Shown here piece by piece: positions 56,365-64,000 of a stretch of DNA of 64,000 nt. How positions within the stretch are numbered: position 1 is the stretch's first letter; each line of letters begins with the position of its first letter. The stretch spans positions 2,533,501-2,597,500 of the forward strand of contig CM064697.1 of assembly GCA_032717465.1 (NCBI GenBank), written 5' to 3'. Origin of the DNA: Coenobita brevimanus (Eukaryota > Arthropoda > Malacostraca > Decapoda > Coenobitidae). A program made the position numbers and the translations under genes. The notes beneath the pieces were generated by a model that was not told the DNA's origin, did not search any database, and saw only the letters and a list, made by a program, of their open reading frames with translations.

Positions 56365-57110
56365 CATAGCATTGTCACCAGTCTCTGTGCCTCCCTTTCT
56401 ACTCCCCAGGCCATCATCTGTCCTTACCTCTTTGCCTTCCCTTTTTCCTTACTTACGGTTACATTTTTCCTACCCTTTTTATTCTTCTTGCAACAAATCA
56501 CCTGTTTTCTTTCTCGTGTATTTGCGCCTTGACCGGTCTTTCCATCCTCTTTTCATCATTTTATATCTTTTTATTCCCTCCTTTCTTTCCTTCTTTGATT
56601 CCTCTTCTGACTTACCTCTTGTCTCTAACCACCTTTATTTTTTTCGTCCCGCCCTTTCTACTTACTTTCCTGCTCCTTTTTTGTGTCTATTTCCCCATTC
56701 AGCTCTTCACTTTCTTGTTCTTCTTAACACTTTCCTTCAACTCTCTTCCTCATCGTCCCTCTCCCCTCTTTTTCACCATTCCCTCATCCTACTCCTTACA
56801 TCCCTCCGTTTTCCTCTTCTCCCTTTCCCTTCTCCCGACCCCTTTACCCCTTCCCTCCATACTTATCTTTTCTGCCTCTCTCCTTTTCTCCTGTCTCCCC
56901 TCCTCATCCACAGTCCATTCTGTTTCCCGCCTCACCATTCTGCTGTCTCCTTGCTTGCTTTGCTATCCTTGTCTTAGTCTCATAATGTCTTCTGAAATAA
57001 TCATCCTCAAAAGAATAATAACTTTGATGCTGTTTGCTTTTCATTGTACTCTTCTCGTTTTTCACTCTCTTCATTTCCACCTTTTATTCTTTCTTCCCCC
57101 TCCTATTCAC

Positions 57111-57166
<56 letters not shown>

Positions 57167-58095
57167 TTATCCTTCTTCATTTTAACCCCTCACCCCCTCT
57201 CTCCAAACTCTACAGTATTCTTCCTATTTCCTTTCTTTAGTCTTCTCTCCTCTCTCACCTTCACCTCACCCCTCTTCTCCCCTTTACTCTGTTTCCCTTC
57301 TCCCGTTCCCTCTCTCTCCTTTTCTCTTTCATTCATTTCTTACTCTGCATTTCCCTCCTCTTCTATTTCACTTTTCTCTCTCCAGTTTCTTCCTTTCACC
57401 TTTCTCCCTATTCTTCTTTTTTTTTTTTCTCCCCTTTCCCTTACCATAGTCCTTTGCCCATCACAGTCCTACCCTTTATTTTTTTCTTCATTTTCCTGTT
57501 GCCTCCCGCATTCTGTGTCTCTATTCCTTTCTGTTTTTCCCTCCTTCTTTTCCTGTCCCATTATCTCTTTCCGCCCTTCCCTTTTTTTCCCCTCTCTCCT
57601 TGTCCTCTTTCCTTCTCTGACTCTCCCTTTCCCTCCTCCTCCTCCTCCTCTTTACTCATCTACCTTTATTCCTTTCCCCTCTCTCCAGCTTTCACTTCTC
57701 TCTCTTCTGGTCCTCCCTTCCCCCTCTTCACCTCCTTCCCATCCCCTCTCACTATCTGCCTCCACCTTCCCCTCTTCCACTCCTCCTCTTCCTTCCCCCT
57801 GTTCTGTTCCTTATATCCTCTTCTTCTTTCCCCATTGCCAATCCCCCCCCCCCGTCTTCTTTCCCCTCTTCCTGTCCCTTCCCTCCCCCCTCCCCATCTC
57901 CCTCCCTTCCCCTTCTTCATCTCCTGCCCATCCCCTCTCAGTATCTACCTTCACCTTCCCCTCTTCCTCTCCTCCCCTCCCGTCCCCTTGTTCCTTACAT
58001 CCTTTTCTCCCTTCCCCATTGTCAATCCCCCCTCTCCCTTCCCTTCCCCTTCCCCATCACCGTAACCCCCTCTCCCCCTCCCTTCTTCACCCCTC
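56365..58095. repeat. 1.7-kb pyrimidine-rich tract
   Basis: The longest pyrimidine tract of the window. It includes (CT)n at 57114-57163 and a roughly 192-bp tandem duplication (57735-57860 versus 57928-58050, both with CCCATCCCCTCTCA, CACCTTCCCCTCTTCC and TTCCCCATTG-CAATCCCCCC). Frames of 200-354 codons here are artefacts. Confidence 0.9.
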
Positions 58096-58289
58096 GGCAC
58101 GGCGCTAAAGAGGGACAAAAAATAATGGAGCGAGGAAAAAGGAAAGCGAAGCGACGCCACCGAAAGGAAAATGGGTCAGCCATTGTTGAAGTCGGAAAAC
58201 CGCCAAGAATTATGATTACATTAGGAGGGGCAATTAAGGAAATGTCTAAATTAGTTGGCTTTTACAGGGGGTCGTTTATATCCGGGGCT
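58096..58289. other. Balanced island, candidate conserved non-coding element
   Basis: AAAAAATAATGGAGCGAGG, GAATTATGATTACATTAGG, GGGGCAATTAAGGAAATGTC and TAAATTAGTTGGCTTTTAC carry homeodomain-type AT cores. It sits exactly at the switch from a pyrimidine to a purine tract. Confidence 0.35.
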
Positions 58290-58470
58290 GTGCTGGAGAG
58301 GGGGTAAGGGGGAGGGGGGAAGTGGTGGGTTGGAGTGGGGAGGGGGGAGTGGTGGGTTGGAGAGGGGAGGAGGGAGTGGTGGGTTGGAGAGGGGAGGAGG
58401 GGGGAGTGGTGTGTTGGAGGGAGGAAGTGGTGGGTTGAAGGGGGGAGGGGAAGGCTGGAATGAAAGGGGA
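58290..58470. repeat. ~27-33-bp G-rich minisatellite
   Basis: Six units with AGTGGTGGGTTGGAGAGGGG and a variable AGGAGGG part. Many GGG/GGGG runs. Confidence 0.9.
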
Positions 58471-58820
58471 TAAGTAAGAAGAAAAGGGGAAACAGGAGTG
58501 GGAGGAGCATCGGCAGGAGCTGAAAGGGAAAAGGGGAGTAAGGGAGTGAGGTGGGTAGGAAGGACTGAGGGAAGAGGTAAGTGAGGGAGTGAGGAGGGTA
58601 GAAGGGATGAGGGACGAGAGGATAGGAAGACTGGGGAGAATGGTAGGATGTAGTAAGAGGAGGGAGGGGAATAAGTTGAAGAAGGGGAAAGGGAAGGGGT
58701 TGGGGAAAGAGGGGAAAAAGAGTGAAAAAGAGGGTTCGAGGGGAGAGAAAAGGAAGGGAGTAAGGGAGGTTGGAGGGAGAGGGTTTGGTAGGGATGAAGG
58801 TAGGTGTGAGTAATTTATTG

Positions 58821-58910
<90 letters not shown>
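58471..58910. repeat. Purine tract ending in (GA)n
   Basis: Irregular purine sequence to 58820, then GA dinucleotides 58825-58910. Confidence 0.9.
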
Positions 58911-59663
58911 GAAAGGTGTAGGAAAGCGGAGACAGGTGATAACTAGTTGTGGTATTACAAGGAAAAGCAAACTGGGATAAAAGACAGAAAATATGGAAGG
59001 AGATGAAGAGGAATGAAGGCTGGAAAATGTGAAGGTTGGGATGCATTGCAAAAAACACGAGAAAAAGAGTGTGGGAGAGACACGACGAAGGGGCATAAAA
59101 AAAAATAAGACAATGAAGAAGGGAAGACAAGACGATACTGCATTTGTATGTTCAGTGTACGTCCTTCCCACCTCCATTTCAACTGTCGAGAAAATAACAA
59201 GCGTATAATCAGCTGGTCTGTAACATCCATACGATCAGAAACGGAAGAACAAATGATCGAAACTGATATCTAAAAAGGCAAAGAAGCTGTTTTACCAAAT
59301 TATTGCTGAAATGAAAGCTTCCAGGGTAGAGAAATGTTTAAGTATTGCACAGTGGGGTAAAGAGCAAGGAAAAAAAAGTTAGCCAGCCCAGTGACGTATT
59401 ATTCTTACCCATTGTTGTCTTTTCTTTGCACCTATCAGATGTATACAAAAAACATAAAAAAGAGTCCTGGTAAGATGGTATGTGAAATTACGGAAAAACA
59501 AATACTCAATAGACATTTTTTGCGACTCTTGGGCAATATTATGTTAAAATTTCGTCTTCCTAGCTCAGAGGGTGACTGAGTTAAAAGTAGAGCTTAATCG
59601 TGAGATAACAACGGAGTATAATAATTAAAGCACAGTAAATGCTAGGGAATTTTAATGCGAAAG
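58911..59663. other. Unique sequence, no gene recognised
   Basis: Purine-leaning to 59130, then mixed. Nothing recognisable. Confidence 0.3.
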
Positions 59664-59667
59664 AGAG

Positions 59668-59713
<46 letters not shown>
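59664..59713. repeat. (GA)n microsatellite
   Basis: About 50 bp of GA dinucleotides. Confidence 0.97.
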
Positions 59714-59715
<2 letters not shown>

Positions 59716-60045
59716 AGGAGGGGGGCGGGGAGTGTTGTGTTTTCTGAAGACTATAATAGCAGCAATTAAAGTGAGGCCAAGGTTTTGTCCAGGAGCCTCC
59801 CGTATTACCCTCTTCCATCACCCTTAGAATACACTTCCTTTTTTCCTTCCCTCTTTGACCACTTTTTGCTCTTTTTCTTCTCCCTTCTGGTGGCAAGCGA
59901 GGAGGGGAGGAGCGATTATGTCAGGGTAGAGGATAGGGTAATTAATCCTGCCCTCGGTAATTTGTGGGTCTAATCGTCTGTAGGTGTTTTTCTTTTTTTC
60001 TTTTTCTCAAATTGGTTTGTGTGAAAGGAGAGGTTGAATCTCCTT
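59714..60045. other. Unique sequence, no gene recognised
   Basis: Nothing recognised. Confidence 0.25.
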
Positions 60046-60246
60046 TTAATCCCTTCAGCCCCAGGACGTCTTGCCTCATTATATTCTTGCTGTCTTCCAG
60101 ATATTTTAGTCAGCCCAGAAAAGGCGTTTTGAACGGGAGGGGTTTGACTAACTTCACAACAAGAAATCCATCGTAAGCTGAGTAACATTCTCAAGAGGCA
60201 ACGGGAATTTAGAAAAAAGTAATAATCCCCTAACTGAAGGGATCAA
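60046..60246. mobile_element. Family B MITE, well preserved
   Basis: 201 bp. Starts TTAATCCCTTCAGCCCCAGG; the complement of the right end starts TTGATCCCTTCAGTTAGGGG. The left arm TTCTTGCTGTCTTCCAGATA, TTTTAGTCAGCCCAG pairs with AAGCTGAGTAACATTCTCAA, GAGGCAACGGGAA. Confidence 0.8.
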
Positions 60247-60979
60247 CCCGTGATGGACGGCTGCGACACTACAGCATTTTCATTAGGTCACCGCCAAACA
60301 GACAGATTCATTCAGGTGGAGGAAGCGCCGCACACGAACAGCTTTAGCCTTTACACCCCGGAGAGTTTCTTCGTGGCAAGTAAAATTGTGTAGCGTTAGC
60401 CAGAGTAAAATAAATCGTCAGCAGAGACGTAAGGGTTCAGCCTACTTGTTTCGAGCTAAATAACTTAGTCCCAAGAGAATTGGAGGAACGCATTAGGATT
60501 CTACCTAAAGACTTTGACATTATACAACCGAGGGGAACACAGCACACATGTTAGAAACGGGTAGAGAGAGAGAGAGAGGGGGGGGGGGGCATAGACAAAA
60601 AGGCAAAAACTGCAGTCAGCGAAGCGTAGCAACGTTTTAGCTACATCAAAAGAAGGTACAACATATATGTAAATAAGTAGCCGTGTGTGTGTGTGTGTGT
60701 GTGTGTGTACCACTGGACACCTATACAAGCACGGCAGTCATTTAGTCACCTGACAGAGGAAAGATTTACATAGCCTGTGACACAGAGAAAGAAAACGAGG
60801 TGGGGTTGAGGGGTGACTTCTTTCAGGCCCTCACGTCACCTGTTGAAGCCACCTGACGTTTACACCCGTCTCACGTCTGCTCTGTGTAGCTGTGTGTGGT
60901 CTGATGCCTGCCCTTACCTGGGTTAGTCTGTGTTCACTCCGAATGGCCTGTGATGGGTGCTGCTCGTTGCTCTTGATTT

Positions 60980-60980
<1 letters not shown>
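60247..60980. other. Unique sequence with B-like fragment and (GT)n
   Basis: GGCAAGTAAAATTGTGTAGC near 60377 is B-like. (GT)n lies at 60689-60709 and poly(G) near 60580. No gene. Confidence 0.35.

Positions 60981-61042
<62 letters not shown>
60981..61042. repeat. (GT)n microsatellite
   Basis: About 62 bp of GT dinucleotides. Confidence 0.97.
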
Positions 61043-61044
<2 letters not shown>

Positions 61045-61264
61045 TTATAATTCCTCTTGCCTGTACGTATATTGTTTTGGGTGTTACTTTGTTAACTGTG
61101 CTCGTAATGTGCTACTAACACTATTTATATGTTGTACAAAAGGCTCCTTGCTCACAGTGTTAAGATTTTGAGAGTGTGCTTATGATTTTTTTTTTTTTTG
61201 GGGGGGGGAAGGGGAGGAGGGGTAATTTTGTCCCTGCTGTTCATTAGCGTTTTCTTTGTTAGAT
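61043..61264. other. Unique sequence
   Basis: Poly(T)/poly(G) at 61190-61208; nothing else. Confidence 0.25.
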
Positions 61265-61468
61265 TTAATGCCTTCACCACGATGACTTCTTCTTTCATCC
61301 CTATCCCAGCTAAATAATGACAATATTAATTAGCTCAGGAGAGACTTTTCATGCTGGAGAGATCAGGATGTAGCTTTCCTTATTCATTGATTGAGTCTTG
61401 CTTAGCCCCCCAAAAGCGTCCTGTAGTAGCAAGAAAAACCAAAGGTGTCATTGCAGTGATGAGGTTAA
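61265..61468. mobile_element. Family B MITE with TTAA at both ends
   Basis: 204 bp. Starts TTAATGCCTTCACCACGATG; the complement of the right end starts TTAACCTCATCACTGCAATG and continues into TTTTTCTTGCTACTAC. Confidence 0.8.
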
Positions 61469-61901
61469 GGGGTCCTGCCGCATGGATTTTTTTCTCTTTC
61501 CTTTTGGATATACTTTCGTAGGTACTTTATGTTCCTGCTTATTTTTCTGCCCTGCAAAATCTTAAGTGCCCATCTGGTCGGCTGTGTACTTTCGTGTTTT
61601 GCTTCATTAGGACTTTTTCTTGGGTGCTAAGTAGGTTTTGTAGCAGGTCTTCCATATCAGTTACTTCTGCATGTGGCACGCTGTTTTCCTGCATGGGTTA
61701 ACCGCACGTTGTTTTAAAATAGCATTGGTATAACAAAATTGTCAGTAAAGAATTAAAGTATATTAAAAAAATGTGCTAGAAAAGTTCCCAAACCCACTAG
61801 GATATGTCCCCTTGATTTTATATGAAGATAAAGTAAGTAGAATATTTACTCTTGTCTGTCTGTGAAGTGTTTGGTGGATTTATCAGTGAAGAAACACACT
61901 G
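61469..61901. other. Unique sequence, no gene recognised
   Basis: Nothing recognised. Confidence 0.25.
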
Positions 61902-62101
61902 TACTCCTGTTATTCATACCTGGCCTAAAATTGCCTTGTCTCCATCTTTAATGCAGAATCCCAACGGTAGATCAACACTAGAATACGGCGCAAGTCACGA
62001 AAAGGTGCGATGACGCAGAGCCGTAGCATTGTCTTCATCTGCCACTGAGCTACGTGCAGTAAGGTACGAAAATCTGGGCCAAGTTAAGAGTAAAAGGAGT
62101 A
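61902..62101 (-). mobile_element. Family A MITE, best preserved
   Basis: Exactly 200 bp. Left end TACTCCTGTTATTCATACCT then GGCCTAAAATTG. The complement of the right end is TACTCCTTTTACTCTTAACT then TGGCCCAGATTTT. The core on minus is TTAAAGATGGAGACAAGG. Confidence 0.85.
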
Positions 62102-62379
62102 TTGTTCAAGTGTGGAGTGTTTGGTGCCTGGACGAATGAAGATACATATGCAGTCACTGTAGTCTGGTCATGAAATGTTTGAATGTTATAGAAGTTAAAA
62201 AAAAATAGACTGTGTTTATAAAGTGTCTTGTAGGTGTATGAGTGAAGCAGTATACATAAACAAGCTCAGTCGTATGCAGATTGGCCAAGAAAGTTTATGA
62301 ATACGGGCGTTCTTCGTCTCATACCCTGATGGCGGAGGCTCTCTGCATTTTTTTTTATAGGATGAACCAGTTTTGTTGG
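62102..62379. other. Unique sequence
   Basis: AAGAAAGTTTATGAATACGG near 62288 resembles the family C word. No gene. Confidence 0.3.
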
Positions 62380-62434
62380 CGAGAGAGAGAGAGAGAGAGA
62401 GTTATAATGCTTGAGGTTTATATAAGGGAGAGTG

Positions 62435-62503
<69 letters not shown>
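62380..62503. repeat. (GA)n and compound (GT)n(GA)n
   Basis: GA 62380-62401. GT 62438-62467 joined to GA 62467-62503. Confidence 0.96.
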
Positions 62504-62504
<1 letters not shown>

Positions 62505-62589
62505 AGTGTAGTGTGGTGTGAAGGCAGAGTGTTGGGGCTAATTGTGGGTCGTAAAGGTTGTCGTAAAGGAATAAAATGTTCAGTGACGC

Positions 62590-63770
62590 TCCACGATGAA
62601 CAGTAGACAGGAGGAGGGGGTAATGAGTGGGGGGGGGGAGGAAGAGGACAGGAAGAGGGGGGAGAGAAATGTACGGTAGCAGGGGAGGAAGATGGCAGGG
62701 AGAGAGAAGAGGAGACTTGAGTAGGGAGAGAGAAAAGTAGAAAGGGAGGAAGAGGGGAAAGGGAAGGAAGGAGAGGAAAGGAAGGGAAGCGAGAGGAAAC
62801 AGAAACGGAGGAAGAGGGAAGGGGCAAAAGGGAGAGAAAGAGGATAGGAATGGAAGGGAGAGGAAACAGAAACTGAGGAAGAGGGAAGGGGCAAAAAGGA
62901 GAGAAAGAGGATAGGAATGGAAGGGGAGAGGAAAATAAGTAGGCATGATATGAGAGGAAGGGGACGAATTGAGTGAAAACGGAAGATGAGGATAAAGAAA
63001 ATGAAGAGCACAGGGAAGGGGAGAGAAAAACAGAAGTTGAGGAAGAGAATAAGAAGGAAAGAGGATAGAAAAACAGGTGAGGGACAGTGGAGAAAGAAGG
63101 GCGGAGAAGTAGGGGATAGGAAGGGAGAGGAAAGAGAAAAAGAGAAGGGTAAGGAGGGAGATGAAGGGAAAAGGAGCGGAAGGGGGATAAGGAAGGAGAA
63201 AGAAGAGCAGGGCAGGAAAAAGAAAAAGACGGCAGAAAGGGAGAGGAGGAAGAGAAGGAAGGGAAGAGGAGGAAGAGAAGGAAGGGAAGAGGAGGAAGAG
63301 AAGGAAGGAAGGGAGAGAAGATGGCGGGAAGGGAAGAGCTGGAGAAAACGATAAGGAGAACGTAGAGGGAAGAGCAGAAGGGGAGGAGACGAAGAGGGGA
63401 GGGAGGGAAGTAGAGGTGAGTAGTGAAGGAGACCCAGTGGAGAGGAGATGGAGGCAGGGGAAGAGAAATGAGAGCAGTGGGGTGGTAGTTAGGAGATGTG
63501 AGTAGTAGGTGATGGTAGTAGTGGGGAGGAGCCGAGGAGATGGGATGGAGGAAGAGAAGAAGGAAGCAGAGAAAAACAAAAGAGAGGAGGGTCGAGGAGG
63601 TGGTGGAGGCGTCAGTGGTACTGGTGGTAGTGAAGAGGAGAAAAACAATAAGGGATGGATAAGGAGAAGGTGGTGGGGAGGAAAGGAGGAAAAGGAAGGT
63701 ATGGAGAGGAGGCCAAGAGGAGGAGGAGGTGAAGGAGGAGGAGGAGGAGGAGCAGGTAAGGAAGAAAATA
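62590..63770. repeat. 1.2-kb purine tract with 67-bp tandem duplication
   Basis: Two adjacent copies of a roughly 67-bp block (AGAGGAAACAGAAAC, GGAAGAGGGAAGGGGCAAAA, GAGGATAGGAATGGAAGGG) at about 62792-62928. GAAGGAAGGGAAGAGGA repeats at 63255-63310. The 509-codon minus-strand frame across this region is an artefact. Confidence 0.9.
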
Positions 63771-63824
63771 GCGTCTGTTTTGTGGGAAGGAACACAGGTT
63801 TGTCATTTATGTGTAGGGCTTCTG

Positions 63825-63827
<3 letters not shown>

Positions 63828-63872
<45 letters not shown>
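63828..63872. repeat. (GA)n microsatellite
   Basis: About 45 bp of GA dinucleotides. The last 128 bp of the window hold nothing recognisable. Confidence 0.97.
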
Positions 63873-63874
<2 letters not shown>

Positions 63875-64000
63875 CAATCTTCATTTAAGATAATGTGTAG
63901 ACCTCATGTTGGTTGAGCACTGAGTATTAAATTTGTGGGAGGTCTTAGTAATCAACGTGACATTATGCTTTCTTTTTTTGTTGTTGTAGTCATCTGTCTG

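Noticed and set aside
57044..58108. A 354-codon open frame on +
   Set aside because: Low-complexity S/P/L/F sequence from a C/T tract. Stops are rare simply because purines are rare.
62266..63795. A 509-codon open frame on the minus strand
   Set aside because: It is the translation of a purine-rich tract plus GA/GT microsatellites, giving only S/P/L/F-rich low-complexity sequence with no domain.

Overview
Kind of sequence. This is animal nuclear DNA, most likely from an arthropod and probably a decapod crustacean. The basis is extreme density of dinucleotide microsatellites, arrays of the arthropod telomere-type word TTAGG, and non-LTR retrotransposons of types common in crustacean genomes. 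The species assignment is inference. I found no intact host protein-coding gene, no tRNA or rRNA gene, no CRISPR array and no prokaryote-style operon. The longest open frames, other than the first LINE, are low-complexity translations of purine- or pyrimidine-rich DNA. The window reads as intergenic or intronic DNA built from decayed transposons, short inverted-repeat elements, minisatellites and microsatellites. 

Layout. 0.3-2.2 kb: a 5'-truncated jockey/CR1-like LINE with a nearly complete reverse transcriptase (one nonsense codon, one frameshift). 2.3-4.0 kb: pyrimidine-rich DNA and a long CA tract. 4-9 kb: mixed sequence with abutting short inverted-repeat elements (MITEs). 9.3-13.1 kb: C/T/A-rich minisatellites. 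13.2-20 kb: an old dispersed repeat, three MITEs and a 21-bp minisatellite. 20.8-23.8 kb: kilobase purine and pyrimidine tracts. 23.9-26.7 kb: two decayed RTE-like LINEs. 27.1-29.3 kb: a PIF/Harbinger transposase fragment next to TTAGG-like arrays. 29.4-29.9 kb: a non-autonomous hAT element with an 8-bp target duplication. 30.6-34.0 kb: a nested block in which an RTE-like LINE is followed by a 2.6-kb hAT element with a perfect 8-bp target duplication, itself carrying a later LINE insertion. 34.6-46.2 kb: more MITEs, several tandem repeats and purine/pyrimidine tracts. 46.6-52.6 kb: purine tracts, two SINE-like copies, a CpG-containing island and a 30-bp minisatellite. 54-58 kb: MITEs, a second 3' fragment of the first LINE and a pyrimidine tract. 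58-64 kb: purine tracts, three MITEs and microsatellites. 

How it fits together. The strongest new-looking content is a set of small dispersed elements recognised by comparing copies within the window: family B (about 130-205 bp, bounded by TTAA with CCC-type ends, piggyBac-like), family A (about 180-220 bp, TIR core AACTTGGCC), family F (about 155 bp, TIR core CCTTAGCGATTTATTTTG), a two-copy repeat E and a two-copy SINE-like repeat. Several abut one another. Short islands of balanced composition lie between the purine/pyrimidine tracts; three share a motif and are candidate conserved non-coding elements. All alignments were done by eye; boundaries are approximate unless terminal repeats and target duplications are stated.
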